DNA of 64,000 bases from Streptomyces californicus (lineage in GTDB: Bacteria; Actinomycetota; Actinomycetes; Streptomycetales; Streptomycetaceae). Made by a program: the position numbers and the translations under genes. Below the pieces are notes generated by a model. That model saw only the letters and a list, made by a program, of their open reading frames with translations, made no database searches and had not been told where the DNA came from. The stretch is from positions 62,001 to 126,000 of the forward strand of contig NZ_JNZZ01000016.1 of assembly GCF_000717645.1 (NCBI RefSeq). Reading direction: 5' to 3'. This document shows, one piece after another, positions 40,597 through 49,492 of this stretch (positions are counted from its first letter, which is position 1; the number at the start of each line of letters is the position of its first letter).

Positions 40597-41592
40597 ATGC
40601 CGAAGACCTCCGCGCGACTGCTGGCCCTGCTCTCCCTGCTCCAGGCACGCCGGGACTGGCCGGGGGCCCTGCTGGCCGAGCGGCTGGAGGTCAGTCCGCG
40701 CACGGTGCGGCGGGACGTGGACCGGCTGCGGGAGTTGGGCTACCCCGTCGTGGCGTTCAAGGGGCCCGAGGGCGGCTACCGGCTCGACGCGGGCGCCAGC
40801 CTGCCGCCGCTGCTGTTCGACGACGACCAGGCCGTGGCCCTCACGGTCGCCCTGCGGACCGCCGCCGCCACCGGGGCGGGGATCGGGGAGTCGGCGGCCC
40901 GCGCGCTCACCACCGTCCGGCAGGTGATGCCCGCCCGGTTGCGCCACCGGGTGGACGCGTTGCGGATCACCGCCGTCGAGCGCACCGGAGTTCCGCCTCG
41001 GCCGCAGGCCGACCCGCGCGTGCTGCTGGCCCTCAGCTCGGCCGTGCACGCGGGCGAGGTGCTGCGTTTCGGCTACTCCCCCGCGTACGCCCCGGCGGCC
41101 GGGGACGGCGGGGACGCGCCCCCGGTGCGACGGGTGGAGCCGCACCGCCTGGTGACCTGGGGCGGGCGCTGGTATCTCGTCGCCTGGGACCTGGACCGGG
41201 AGGACTGGCGCATCTTCCGCGCGGACCGGATCGAGCCGCGTACTCCCACGGGTCCCCGCTTCCCGCCGCGTGAGGTGCCGGGCGGCGATGTGGCCGCCTT
41301 CGTCGCCGCCCGCTTCCAGGGCTCCGAGGGGCCCGGCGCGTGGCCGTGCCGGGGCGAGGTGATCCTCGACGCCCCGGCCGGCGAGGTGGCGGTGCACGTT
41401 CGCGACGGGATCGTCGAGGAGGACGGACCGGGGCGCTGCCGGGTGGTTCTGGGGGCCTGGTCCTGGGCGGGGCTGGCCGCGGATCTCGGCCGGTTCGACG
41501 TGGACATCGAGGTCGTCGGACCCGCCGAGCTCCGGGACGCCTTCGCCCGGCTCGCCCGGCGCTACGCGGCCGCGGCGTCGGAGGCGCCGTGA
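40597..41592 (+). CDS. WYL-domain transcriptional regulator (HTH + WYL)
   Basis: A 331-residue protein. The N-terminal HTH is ARLLALLSLLQARRDWPGALLAERLEVSPRTVRRDVDRLRELGYPVVA, followed by a WYL domain (VEPHRLVTWGGRWYLVAWDLDREDWRIFRADRI) and a C-terminal WCX extension. WYL domains bind nucleic acid or small ligands. ATG 40597; it is divergent from the DinB gene. Ligand unknown. Confidence 0.9.
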   Translation: MPKTSARLLALLSLLQARRDWPGALLAERLEVSPRTVRRDVDRLRELGYPVVAFKGPEGGYRLDAGASLPPLLFDDDQAVALTVALRTAAATGAGIGESAARALTTVRQVMPARLRHRVDALRITAVERTGVPPRPQADPRVLLALSSAVHAGEVLRFGYSPAYAPAAGDGGDAPPVRRVEPHRLVTWGGRWYLVAWDLDREDWRIFRADRIEPRTPTGPRFPPREVPGGDVAAFVAARFQGSEGPGAWPCRGEVILDAPAGEVAVHVRDGIVEEDGPGRCRVVLGAWSWAGLAADLGRFDVDIEVVGPAELRDAFARLARRYAAAASEAP

Positions 41593-41607
41593 GGAGTCGC
41601 CACGTGC

Positions 41608-42402
41608 TCAGGGCCCGAGGAGACGGGTGGCGGGGGTGTCGTCGGTCGTCGAGGCGGTCACGGACGACGTGACGTGTCCCGCGAGGCCGAGCACCAGGAA
41701 GAGCACCACGAGCCACTTGGCGGCGCTGCTCAGGACCAGCGGCCGGGCGCCCGGGTGCGGGGCCCGCGTGGCTCCGGCGAACGCGTCGTCGCCGAACAGG
41801 CCCTTGGGGTAGGCGGGAGTGAGCATCATGACGTACGCGGTGAACCGCATCCGGTAGCGCAGGGTGGCGGTCGTCGCCTCGAACAGCGGCCGGGGCATGC
41901 GGCCGAGGACCAGTGTGATCAGCCACCAGACGAAGGCGAGCGCCCACCAGCCGTACACGGCGAGGCTCTGCACGATCGCCGCCGGGATCATCAGGAAGAC
42001 GCGGAAGAGCACCGCGAGCCGGTTGAGCGGCGTGGGGCGCACCTCGATCCGCGCCGGGTAGTCGGCGGGCGGGGTCAGCGCGAAGGGCGGGTAGCGGTCG
42101 ATGAGCAGCATGTCGCTGGCCGAGACGCGCATGTCGTAGCCGAGGACGCCGCTCAGGAAGCGGAAGACGGGGTCCGGCAGCCTGCCCAGGGCCAGGGCCG
42201 CGAACCAGCCGACGATCACGGTGAAGAACGCGGCGATGTGCAGGACGAACAGCACGATGAAGTGCGGGATCAGCAGCAGGAGTCGCAGGAGCACGGTCAG
42301 CCGCCGCTGCCGTGCCGGTTGGACGATCTCCAGGACGGGCCGGAACTCGTCGGCGTCCGTCTCCGTGCGGCCCGGGCTCCATCGGCCTTCGGGTTCGGCC
42401 AT
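41608..42402 (-). CDS. DUF4389 membrane protein
   Basis: A 264-residue protein with two repeats of a membrane pair: LLRLLLLIPHFIVLFVLHIAAFFTVIVGWFAALALGRLPDPVFRFLSGVLGY and AVLFRVFLMIPAAIVQSLAVYGWWALAFVWWLITLVLGRMPRPLFE, each followed by a short amphipathic stretch (R-x-Y/F-PPFAL). A final TM segment, KWLVVLFLVLGLAGHVTS, precedes the tail. This internal duplication is the DUF4389 pattern. Function unknown. ATG 42402 follows GGAGGAG. Confidence 0.88.
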   Translation of the reverse strand: MAEPEGRWSPGRTETDADEFRPVLEIVQPARQRRLTVLLRLLLLIPHFIVLFVLHIAAFFTVIVGWFAALALGRLPDPVFRFLSGVLGYDMRVSASDMLLIDRYPPFALTPPADYPARIEVRPTPLNRLAVLFRVFLMIPAAIVQSLAVYGWWALAFVWWLITLVLGRMPRPLFEATTATLRYRMRFTAYVMMLTPAYPKGLFGDDAFAGATRAPHPGARPLVLSSAAKWLVVLFLVLGLAGHVTSSVTASTTDDTPATRLLGP

Positions 42403-42488
42403 GGCGCTCCTCCTCGGCAGGGGCTCCGTACGCCCGTCCGGGCGCACGGCGTGTCCCCACCGTGCGGCCGGGCCCCGCCGCCCGCAAA

Positions 42489-42516
42489 CGGCCCGGCCCG
42501 AACGGGTGCCGGGCCG
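42489..42516. terminator. terminator downstream of the VanZ gene
   Basis: CGGCCCGGC (42489-42497) pairs with GCCGGGCCG (42508-42516), 10-nt loop; 44 nt beyond the stop at 42560. Confidence 0.6.
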
Positions 42517-42559
42517 CCTGCGGGCCGGTGCGGTGGGGCCGACGCCCCGGGGAGTCCGC

Positions 42560-43357
42560 TCAGTGGCGGCGGAAGCGGTCGAGCAGAGCACGGGGGCTCT
42601 TGCTCGGCGCGGGGGCGGTGCCGCCCTGCGGGCCGCCGGTCCCGCGGACCCGGGAGGGGCGCTGCCCGGCTGGTGCCGGTCCCTGATCCTTGGGCGCGGG
42701 CCTCAGCCGGGCCAGCGGTCCGGTCCGGGTGCGGGCGGTCGCCGGCGTGTGCTCCGGCCCGGCGCTCGGCTTCGGAGGAATCCGGCGCCCGGCCGGCCCG
42801 TCGGTTTCCCGCTCCGTCCCGGCGTCACGCTCGGCCTCCGGCTTCGCGGACGTGTCGGGGACGGCGGTGTCGTCGGTGTAGACGTAGTAGCGGTGGCTGA
42901 TGCGGCGGCCGAGCAGGAAGTACCCGAGCACCGCGCCCGTCGTGTTGAGGATGACGTCGTCGATGTCGAAGGCGCGGCCCGTGACGAGGGCACCCTGGAT
43001 CAGTTCGACGACGGTCATGACGACCGCCGCGAGCAGCGTCGTACGGATCATCCGCAGCCGGCGCGGTACGAAGAACGGCAGCAGGAGCCCGAACGGGACG
43101 CCCAGGAGCAGATTTCCGCCCGCCTGCTTGCACGCGGCGAGGAAGGTGTAGTCCTCGGCGTACTGGCGCAGCGACCTCCCGGGCCGGAGGTTCGAGGTGA
43201 CCAGGTCCTCGGAGGCCGGCGACGGGGTGAGCGTCACCTTGGCCAGCAGGACGGAGAACGCCACCAGACCCAGCAGTGCCACCACCAGGACCGCCCCGCG
43301 CACCAGTACTCGTACCCATGTCCCCTGGCGTACAGGGGGATTCACCTCTGCTGTCAT
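42560..43357 (-). CDS. VanZ-family membrane protein with long basic tail
   Basis: A 265-residue protein. Four TM segments lie in the first 165 residues: VLVRGAVLVVALLGLVAFSVLLAK, NLLLGVPFGLLLPFFVP, TTLLAAVVMTVVELIQG and DIDDVILNTTGAVLGYFLLGRRI; DDVILNTTGAVLGY is the VanZ signature. The C-terminal 100 residues are Pro/Arg-rich and disordered. VanZ proteins are linked to glycopeptide or lipid phenotypes, but a specific role here is unknown. Start ATG 43357 is chosen; the SD is weak, and an in-frame GTG a few codons on is possible. Confidence 0.85.
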   Translation of the reverse strand: MTAEVNPPVRQGTWVRVLVRGAVLVVALLGLVAFSVLLAKVTLTPSPASEDLVTSNLRPGRSLRQYAEDYTFLAACKQAGGNLLLGVPFGLLLPFFVPRRLRMIRTTLLAAVVMTVVELIQGALVTGRAFDIDDVILNTTGAVLGYFLLGRRISHRYYVYTDDTAVPDTSAKPEAERDAGTERETDGPAGRRIPPKPSAGPEHTPATARTRTGPLARLRPAPKDQGPAPAGQRPSRVRGTGGPQGGTAPAPSKSPRALLDRFRRH

Positions 43358-43454
43358 GGGCGACGGATGCCCCCGCCCGGCCGGAACACACCCCGGCCGG
43401 CCCGTGGAGCGGAAACTCGTCCGCCCCTCTGTCCTCGCCTGCGACGATGTGCGC

Positions 43455-43973
43455 ATGAGTACCGATGGGCAGATGAGTGACAAAAAGAAGAGGGACCTGC
43501 TGGCGGAGGCCGACCGATTGCGCGAGGACGGCCGGCCCGAGGAGGCGCGCGAGCGGCTGCTCGCCCTCACCGCGGCGCTTCCGGACGACGCCGAGGTGGC
43601 CTACCGAACGGCGTGGGTCCACGACATCCTCGGCCTGGAGTCGGAGGCGGTGCCGTACTACGAGCGCGCTCTGGGCAACCCGGGGCTCGGGGCGGAGGAC
43701 CGGCGCGGGGCGCTTCTGGGGCTGGGCAGCACGTACCGGGTCCTGGGCAGGTACGGGCAGGCGGTCGAGACGTTGCGCCGGGGCGTCGAGGAGTTCCCGG
43801 ACGACGGCGCGCTGCGGACGTTCCTGGCGATGGCCCTGTTCAACACGGACGAGCACCATGAGGCGATGCGGCTGCTGCTGGAGGTGACGGCGGCGACCAG
43901 TCAGGACCCGTACGTCCAGCGCTACCGGCGGGCGATCGAGCACTACGCGAAGGATCTCGACGAGACCGTGTGA
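43455..43973 (+). CDS. tetratricopeptide-repeat protein, 172 residues
   Basis: MSTDGQMSDKKKRDLLAEAD starts the chain (ATG 43455; an internal ATG at 43473 is possible). At least three TPR units are visible: LREDGRPEEARERLLALTAAL, DILGLESEAVPYYERALGN, and LLGLGSTYRVLGRYGQAVETLRRGVE. TPR arrays mediate protein-protein contact; this looks like a bare adaptor without a catalytic domain. It is divergent from the VanZ gene across about 100 bp. Confidence 0.88.
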   Translation: MSTDGQMSDKKKRDLLAEADRLREDGRPEEARERLLALTAALPDDAEVAYRTAWVHDILGLESEAVPYYERALGNPGLGAEDRRGALLGLGSTYRVLGRYGQAVETLRRGVEEFPDDGALRTFLAMALFNTDEHHEAMRLLLEVTAATSQDPYVQRYRRAIEHYAKDLDETV

Positions 43974-44014
43974 GGCCTCCGGCCGTGGGGCGCTTCGCGC
44001 GGGTCGGGACAGCC

Positions 44015-44218
44015 TCAGGGCGTGTCCGGCCTGTCCGATCCTGATCCGCCGGGCACGCCCCGGGGCGCGGAACAGGGGGAAGCCCCGGCCGGATCGGGGG
44101 AATCCGGCCGGGGCGGCTCTGGTGCGGGCGCAAGGGGCGGTCGCCTCTCGGCGGGGTGCTCCACGGGGTTCCGGCGGTGCGGTCTTCCCGACGGGCCGGA
44201 GGTGAGGCCCGGGGACAC
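44015..44218 (-). CDS. possible small Pro-rich ORF (67 residues)
   Basis: GTG 44218 is preceded by GAGGAGG 3 nt upstream and an AT-rich ATATG/TATAG promoter-like patch near 44240. The product is Pro/Arg-rich (VSPGLTSGPSGRPHRRNPVE...) with no known domain, and a strong hairpin lies inside it, so translation is doubtful. Listed only because of the strong SD. Confidence 0.25.
   Translation of the reverse strand: MSPGLTSGPSGRPHRRNPVEHPAERRPPLAPAPEPPRPDSPDPAGASPCSAPRGVPGGSGSDRPDTP
44082..44114. terminator. terminator downstream of the TPR gene
   Basis: GCCCCGGCCGGAT (44082-44094) pairs with ATCCGGCCGGGGC (44102-44114), 7-nt loop. Confidence 0.75.
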
Positions 44219-44340
44219 CGTCCTCCTCACTCCCACATATAGATGAACGATAAACCACTCGGGAGTGTTCCCGGAAACGCGGTCGCTGTGATCCACAGCA
44301 CGCGCGCCCCGGGGCCGCTCCCCGGCCGGAACCCGTCCGG

Positions 44341-44601
44341 TCAACCGGCGGACGGACCGCCGTCGCCGTAGCGGCGGTGGAACCGCTCCACGCGGCCCGC
44401 CACGTCGAGCACCTGGCGGCCGCCGGTGTAGAACGGGTGGCTCGCCGAGGAGGTCTCCACGTCGATGACGGGGTAGCTGTCGCCGTCCTCCCACACCACG
44501 TGCTCGCCGGAATCGGCGGTCGAACGGGTCAGGAAAGCGGTGCCGGCGGCGCGGTCGCGGAAGACCACGGGGCGGGACACGGGGTGGATACGAGGCTTCA
44601 T
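44341..44601 (-). CDS. rpmE2: 50S ribosomal protein bL31, zinc-free (type B)
   Basis: An 86-residue bL31 paralog: [20 protein letters not shown], then [20 protein letters not shown] and [18 protein letters not shown], ending in a basic tail. The CxxC zinc knuckle of bL31A is absent. Such paralogs replace the zinc form when zinc is scarce, under Zur in Streptomyces. It is 78 nt downstream of the matching zinc-free bL33 gene and probably cotranscribed with it. Confidence 0.95.
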   Translation of the reverse strand: MKPRIHPVSRPVVFRDRAAGTAFLTRSTADSGEHVVWEDGDSYPVIDVETSSASHPFYTGGRQVLDVAGRVERFHRRYGDGGPSAG

Positions 44602-44679
44602 GGATGGGTTCCTTCCTCGCCGCGGGCCGGTCGGCCGACGGTGGCGCGTCGATCGGAGGGGTGGGACTTCTCCGTGTGA

Positions 44680-44844
44680 TCAGCGGACCTCACGGAACAG
44701 CACGTGCCGGCCGGTGGCGGAGTCGAACTTGCGGAGCTCCAGCCGGTCGGGGTCGTTGCGGCGGTTCTTGCGTGTCACATAGCTGCGGCCCGTCCCCGCG
44801 GTGGACCGGAGGGTGACGACGGGCCTGGTCTCGCTGCGCGCCAT
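44680..44844 (-). CDS. rpmG: 50S ribosomal protein bL33, zinc-free
   Basis: A 54-residue bL33: [20 protein letters not shown], then [20 protein letters not shown] and [14 protein letters not shown]. No cysteines are present, identifying the C-minus form used during zinc limitation. It precedes bL31B on the same strand. A Zur-type site would be expected upstream; GAAAACGAATCC (minus strand, about 44896-44907) is a weak candidate. Confidence 0.94.
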   Translation of the reverse strand: MARSETRPVVTLRSTAGTGRSYVTRKNRRNDPDRLELRKFDSATGRHVLFREVR

Positions 44845-45152
44845 GGGCGCCTCCCGATGTCTCGCACGACCCCGCCCCCATGATGGGGATGGGATTCGTT
44901 TTCGTTCTGGTGGGGTAACACGGCCTCCACGCTCGGCATTCCCGATCCCGCCCACCCTCCGGACGCCGGTCAACTCGCCGCATACGTAAGCCTGTTCGGA
45001 AAACAATGCCGATCGAGGGCCGCTGGCATATGCCAGAAGCAACATCGCCCCGAGTGTCGCCGAATCCCTTACGGTCCGTCGCGCGCTGTGCCAAAGTCGG
45101 TACCGGCCCACCTGTCGGAACCGGCTAGGCCGCGCCTGTATCGGAGTACGAG
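44845..45152. other. 308-bp divergent intergenic region between bL33 and the SpoIIE phosphatase
   Basis: Contains the short palindrome CCCCATGATGGGG (about 44877-44889), an AT-richer stretch with ATTCGTTTTCGTTCTGG (about 44893-44909) that may carry the bL33 promoter and Zur site, and a second AT-rich patch around 44970-45010. No gene seen. Confidence 0.45.
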
Positions 45153-46583
45153 ATGCCGTCCCCCCTCTTCGCGGACCGCCCCGCACCACGACCTCCCGCG
45201 CGTGACGCCGTCAACGCCCTGATCCAGCGCACACGGCGGCTGCGCGGCGATGTCGACGCCGTACGGCGCGACGCCCTCCTGTTCGACGAGGACGACGCCG
45301 GTCGGCGCCGGCAGCGCGCCCTGTACGAGCTGGCCGTGCAGTACCTGGACGGTCTGGACGAGAACCTGGGCCGGCTGAGATCGGGGCTGACCGGGCAGGA
45401 CACCGAGGGGCGGGAGGCCGAGGACGGCCCGGCTCCGGAGGCCCCGGGCCGCGGCGCCCCGTCGTACGGCGTGGGCAGCGCCGAGTGGAACCTCCTCACC
45501 GACGAGTGCGCCTGGTCGGACGAGTTGTACGAGATCTTCGGCAGGCCGCCCGGGTCCGCGCCCCTGTCCCTCGACGATCTGCCGTCCGTCCTGCTGCCCG
45601 AGGACCAGCCGCTGCTGACCGCCATGGTCACCGGCTGCCTCGTCGACGGCCGGGCGATGGACGGGGAGTTCCGCATCGTGCGCGCCGACGGCCGCACCCG
45701 CACCCTGCACATGACGGGCGAGCCGGTCCTCGACGCCGACGGCTGCACCGCCTCGATGTGGGCGGTGCTGCGGGACGTCACCGAGCGGCGGCGCGACGAG
45801 CCCTCCGTACGGCGCACCGGTGCGGCGGTGCGCCGCGCGGACCACGGTGAGCGCACCGAACACCGCATGGCCGTGGAACTCCAGGAGAGCGTCCTGCCCC
45901 TCTGGCGCGGATCACCGCCCCTCCCCCGGCAGGGACCGGGCGCCCTCGACGTCGCCGCGCACTACCTCCGCTCCGGGCCGGGCGGGCTCATCGGCGGCGA
46001 CTGGTACGACGCGATGGAACTCCCGGACGGACGCACCCTGCTCACCGTCGGCGACCTCACCGGGAGCGGCGTCCCCGCCACCTCGGCCATGGCGATGATG
46101 CTGGGGGCGCTGCGCGGCATGGCCGTCGCCGGCATCGAACCGGGCGCGCTGATGGGGCACCTGAACCAGGTGCTGGAGACGTCGGTGCAGCCGACGCTCG
46201 GCAGTGCCCTGTGCTGTCGCTTCGACCCCGCGACCTCCCTTCTCTCCTGGGCGCAGGCCGGTCACCCCGCTCCCCTGCTCTTCCGCCACGGTTCGGGACG
46301 GCCGCTGCCGCCGCCGGACGGCGTGCTGCTCGGCGCCGCGTCCCACGTCCCGTACGAGCAGGACGAGGTACGGCTCTTCCCCGGTGACGTGCTCGTCCTG
46401 CACACGGCCGGCCTGATGCGGCACGACGCCCGGGGTGCGGGCCCGGAGGCGCTGCTCGCCCTCGCCCCCCGGTTCGCACGGGCCCGTACGGCACAGGAGT
46501 GCGTCCGGAGCGTCGTCGAGGTCTTCGGCGGGGCCGAACGCCAGGACGACGCGTGTGTGCTGGTCGCCCGCGTCGGGGCGTGA
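45153..46583 (+). CDS. PAS-SpoIIE (PP2C-type) protein phosphatase
   Basis: A 476-residue regulator. The N-terminal helical region (about 1-100) leads to a PAS-like sensor (about 105-225, with [22 protein letters not shown] and [17 protein letters not shown]). The SpoIIE phosphatase domain follows: [28 protein letters not shown] contains two metal-binding aspartates and [15 protein letters not shown] the last. These act on anti-anti-sigma factors in partner-switch pathways. ATG 45153. It is convergent with the NsdA-type gene and shares its terminator. Confidence 0.92.
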   Translation: MPSPLFADRPAPRPPARDAVNALIQRTRRLRGDVDAVRRDALLFDEDDAGRRRQRALYELAVQYLDGLDENLGRLRSGLTGQDTEGREAEDGPAPEAPGRGAPSYGVGSAEWNLLTDECAWSDELYEIFGRPPGSAPLSLDDLPSVLLPEDQPLLTAMVTGCLVDGRAMDGEFRIVRADGRTRTLHMTGEPVLDADGCTASMWAVLRDVTERRRDEPSVRRTGAAVRRADHGERTEHRMAVELQESVLPLWRGSPPLPRQGPGALDVAAHYLRSGPGGLIGGDWYDAMELPDGRTLLTVGDLTGSGVPATSAMAMMLGALRGMAVAGIEPGALMGHLNQVLETSVQPTLGSALCCRFDPATSLLSWAQAGHPAPLLFRHGSGRPLPPPDGVLLGAASHVPYEQDEVRLFPGDVLVLHTAGLMRHDARGAGPEALLALAPRFARARTAQECVRSVVEVFGGAERQDDACVLVARVGA

Positions 46584-46610
46584 GGGAGCGCGGAAGCGGC
46601 TCGATGTGAG

Positions 46611-46662
46611 GGAAGAAGTCCGGGGGCGCCGGGTCAGGTCTCGGCGCCCCCGGACTTCTTCC
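46611..46662. terminator. 20-bp-arm bidirectional terminator overlapping the end of the NsdA gene
   Basis: Perfect 20-bp arms (46611-46630 and 46643-46662, GGAAGAAGTCCGGGGGCGCC and complement) with a 12-nt loop. The stop of the minus gene (46634-46636) and its last codons lie in the right arm and loop, so the coding end of one gene terminates both transcripts. Confidence 0.85.
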
Positions 46663-48124
46663 CGGCCGGCGGCATCACGTGTTCGATCTCCGCGCGCAGG
46701 TCCTGGACACCGGCGTGCCCGGCGAACTGGCCGGTGAGCCGGTACATCTCGCGGAGCCGGTCCCAGGTGCGGTGGGAGGAGGTCTCCCCCATCGACACCA
46801 GCGCGAGCCGGGCGTAGCGGTCGGCCTGTTCGGGGTCGTTGGCGATGAAGCAGGCCGAGGCGAGCGAGATGTAGTCGAAGATCTTCGACCGCCGACGGTC
46901 GCCGTCCCGCAGTTCCAGGGCCTGCTTGGCGTGGCGCTGGGCGATGACCGCGGCGCTGCGGTCGTGCTCGGCCAGCGTGCGGAAGGCGAGCGCCTGCATG
47001 CCGTGCAGGTCCGCCTCGTCGAACATCTGCATCCAACTGGGGGCGGGCACATCGCCCTTGTCCGAGGTGAAGAGTTCCTCGGCCTCTCCGAGGGTCCGCC
47101 GCATCGCCTGCCCCCGGCCCATGGACGCCTGCGCCCACGCCTCGATGGTGCGCAGCATCGCCTGGGTGCGGGGCAGGGTCTCGTCGCCCGAGCCGGACTT
47201 GGCGAGCTTCATCAGGTCCAGCGCGTCGTCCGGCCGGCCCAGGTGCACCATCTGGCGTGCCGCGCGGGAGAGCGCCTCTCCGGCGCGCGGCCGGTCGCCT
47301 CCCTCGCGCGCCGCGTGGGCGGCGATGACGAAGTACTTCTGGGCGGTGGGTTCGAGGCCGACGTCGTGGGACATCCAGCCCGCGAGGACGGCGAGGTTGG
47401 CGGCGACGCCCCACAGGCGGCGCTGGAGATGATCGGGGTGGCGGTAGGCCAGCATGCCGCCCACCTCGTTGAGCTGGCCCACGACGGCCTTGCGCTGCAG
47501 CCCGCCGCCCCGGGAGGCGTCCCAGCGACGGAACACCTCGACGGAGTACTCCAGGGCCTCGATCTCCTCGGAGCCGACCGGCGCCGCCTCGTACCGGTCG
47601 AAACCGGCGGGATCGGCGTGTGCGGGCGTGTTGGCGCGTGGTGCTTCGGCCGCCGGAGCGGGGGCGTTGCGAAGCCATTCGTACATGGGGCCGGCGATGG
47701 TTGATCCGGCGGTGAGCGCGGCGCCCGCACTCACCAAGCCGCGTCGGTTGAGCATGAGGTCCATTCCCGTGAATTCGGTGAGAACCGCTGCCGTCCGTTC
47801 GGGCGCCCACGGCAGTCGATCCGGATCGTCGTCCGTCCCGGAGTCACGCCGTTTCCCCACACGCCCGCGTCGGCCGAACCCGAGGTCCTCGATGGTCACG
47901 ACACGGCCGAGCCGCTCGGTGAACAGAGCCGCCAGCACTTCGGGCACGGGATCACGGGGGGACTCCCCCATGTCGATCCAGCGCCTGACGCGCGAGGTGT
48001 CGGTGGCCAGCTGCGGGTGGCCCATGGCCGCCGCCTGCCGGTTCACCAGTCTCGCGAGTTCGCCCTTGGACCAGCCGGCCAGGCCGAACAGGTCAGAAAG
48101 GCGGGTGTTGGGTTCTCCGGTCAC
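46634..48124 (-). CDS. NsdA-family developmental regulator (TPR-like)
   Basis: A 496-residue protein. The N-terminal DNA-binding-type motif is LAGWSKGELARLVNRQAAAMGHPQLATDTSRVRRWIDMGESPRDP, followed by a low-complexity segment and a long TPR-like helical array (VVGQLNEVGGMLAYRHPDHL..., LAEHDRSAAVIAQRHAKQALEL...). This combination is characteristic of NsdA and its paralogs, which repress sporulation and antibiotic production in Streptomyces. GTG 48124 has GGGGG upstream. Ten-bp repeats lie in its promoter region. Direct target genes are not known. Confidence 0.85.
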   Translation of the reverse strand: MTGEPNTRLSDLFGLAGWSKGELARLVNRQAAAMGHPQLATDTSRVRRWIDMGESPRDPVPEVLAALFTERLGRVVTIEDLGFGRRGRVGKRRDSGTDDDPDRLPWAPERTAAVLTEFTGMDLMLNRRGLVSAGAALTAGSTIAGPMYEWLRNAPAPAAEAPRANTPAHADPAGFDRYEAAPVGSEEIEALEYSVEVFRRWDASRGGGLQRKAVVGQLNEVGGMLAYRHPDHLQRRLWGVAANLAVLAGWMSHDVGLEPTAQKYFVIAAHAAREGGDRPRAGEALSRAARQMVHLGRPDDALDLMKLAKSGSGDETLPRTQAMLRTIEAWAQASMGRGQAMRRTLGEAEELFTSDKGDVPAPSWMQMFDEADLHGMQALAFRTLAEHDRSAAVIAQRHAKQALELRDGDRRRSKIFDYISLASACFIANDPEQADRYARLALVSMGETSSHRTWDRLREMYRLTGQFAGHAGVQDLRAEIEHVMPPAGKKSGGAET

Positions 48125-48185
48125 GTCAAGCCCCCAGGTTCTCGGCTGACTTGACACTAACCCCTGGTCAGATGCTCGGTGACTA

Positions 48186-48215
48186 TTCGCCAGGGTTCGC
48201 CAGGGTCCGCCAGAT
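48186..48215. repeat. three tandem 10-bp repeats upstream of the NsdA gene
   Basis: TTCGCCAGGG, TTCGCCAGGG, TCCGCCAGAT at 48186-48195, 48196-48205 and 48206-48215, exactly one helical turn apart and 62-91 bp upstream of the GTG. A side-by-side binding site is plausible. Confidence 0.5.
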
Positions 48216-48355
48216 GGTCTGCCACCCGTCATCCGTTGTCAGGTAGGAGTGCGCCACCCCGCCCGGCAGCCCTCGGTACTCCCCAGGGTGCCGACCGGCC
48301 GTCGGCCGGGTTGGCGCACGTACCTTGTCGGCGCACGAAGGGATCTGTCTCGCCC

Positions 48356-49492
48356 ATGTACACAGCATCGTCCTCCGTGTCCGCCCCGCCCCGACCGCTC
48401 CGCCCGATGGGCGCGAGCGCCGGGCCCTATCTGGCTCCTCACGCCGGCGCACCGGCGCAGGGTCCGGGCCGGGCCCGACGGGCCCCGGGACCGGACGCCG
48501 GACCGCTCAGCGGAAGGATCGACCTGTCCGGGCCGCAGGGCGCGCAGGTGCGGATGGCGATCGCCTCCGTGCAGCGCGTCTGCCCCGAGTTCAACCCGGT
48601 CCAGGTGCTGCGGCGCAGCGGCCGCTCCGTCCTGATCGTCGGCACGACCGGGCGGGCCACCGCCGTGGCGAAGTGTTTACTGGACCACTCGCCGGCGTGG
48701 ACCGAGCGGTTCCGGCACGAGATAGCGGCGTACCGCGCGTTCGTCCGGCACCGCCCCCCCGTGCGGGCGCCCCGGCTGATCGCGGCGGACCCGGAGAACT
48801 GCACGCTGGTGATCGAGCGGATGCCCGGCCGGGTCGCCGCCCTCACCCGGCATCCGGCGGAGGCGCCGCCGCGGGCCGACATCCGTGCCGCGCTGGGCGC
48901 GATCAGCCGGGTGAACGCCTGGCGGCCGCCGCCCGGGCTGTTCGAGGCGCCGCTCGACTACGCCTCGCGGATCACGCGCTACCACGAGCTGGGGCTGTTC
49001 ACCGACCGCGACTTCGACGATCTGCAGAAGCTGCTGCACGGCCTGGCCCAGGCGAGTGGCCGACAGGGGATGGGGCAGTTCTGCCACGGGGACGCGCTGC
49101 TCTCCAACATCCTGCTGTCGCCGACCGGTCCCGTCCTCGTGGACTGGGAGCACGCGGGCTGGTATCTCCCCGGCTACGACCTGGCGACGCTGTGGGCGGT
49201 GCTGGGTGACGCCCCAGTGGCGCGGCGCCAGATCAGTCAGCTGGCCCAGGCCAGGGGGCCGGCCGCGCGGGACGCGTTCCTGGTGAACCTGATGCTGGTG
49301 CTGACCCGCGAGATCCGCAACTACGAGACGGCGGTCCAGCGCACCATGCGTGAGGCCCCCCCGGTGGCCGCCGGGTCCGAGCGCCCCGGCCTGATCTCCT
49401 CGGGCGAGGAGCAGCGGCTGCTGCTGCGCAGGCTCCACGACGACTGCGCGATGGCGCGGCGGGCAGTGCGGGCGGCGGTCGGCACCCGCTGA
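48356..49492 (+). CDS. aminoglycoside-phosphotransferase-like kinase with a TTA codon
   Basis: A 378-residue APH-fold kinase. The catalytic loop is [13 protein letters not shown] (H244, D246, N251) and the metal loop [18 protein letters not shown]. The N-terminal 70 residues are disordered ([20 protein letters not shown]...). The chain ends with a helical bundle ([17 protein letters not shown]). Residue 108 is encoded by TTA (48677-48679), marking bldA dependence. Substrate could be an antibiotic, sugar or homoserine-like metabolite; family alone cannot say. Start ATG 48356 fits the conserved opening MYTASSSV. Confidence 0.88.
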   Translation: MYTASSSVSAPPRPLRPMGASAGPYLAPHAGAPAQGPGRARRAPGPDAGPLSGRIDLSGPQGAQVRMAIASVQRVCPEFNPVQVLRRSGRSVLIVGTTGRATAVAKCLLDHSPAWTERFRHEIAAYRAFVRHRPPVRAPRLIAADPENCTLVIERMPGRVAALTRHPAEAPPRADIRAALGAISRVNAWRPPPGLFEAPLDYASRITRYHELGLFTDRDFDDLQKLLHGLAQASGRQGMGQFCHGDALLSNILLSPTGPVLVDWEHAGWYLPGYDLATLWAVLGDAPVARRQISQLAQARGPAARDAFLVNLMLVLTREIRNYETAVQRTMREAPPVAAGSERPGLISSGEEQRLLLRRLHDDCAMARRAVRAAVGTR

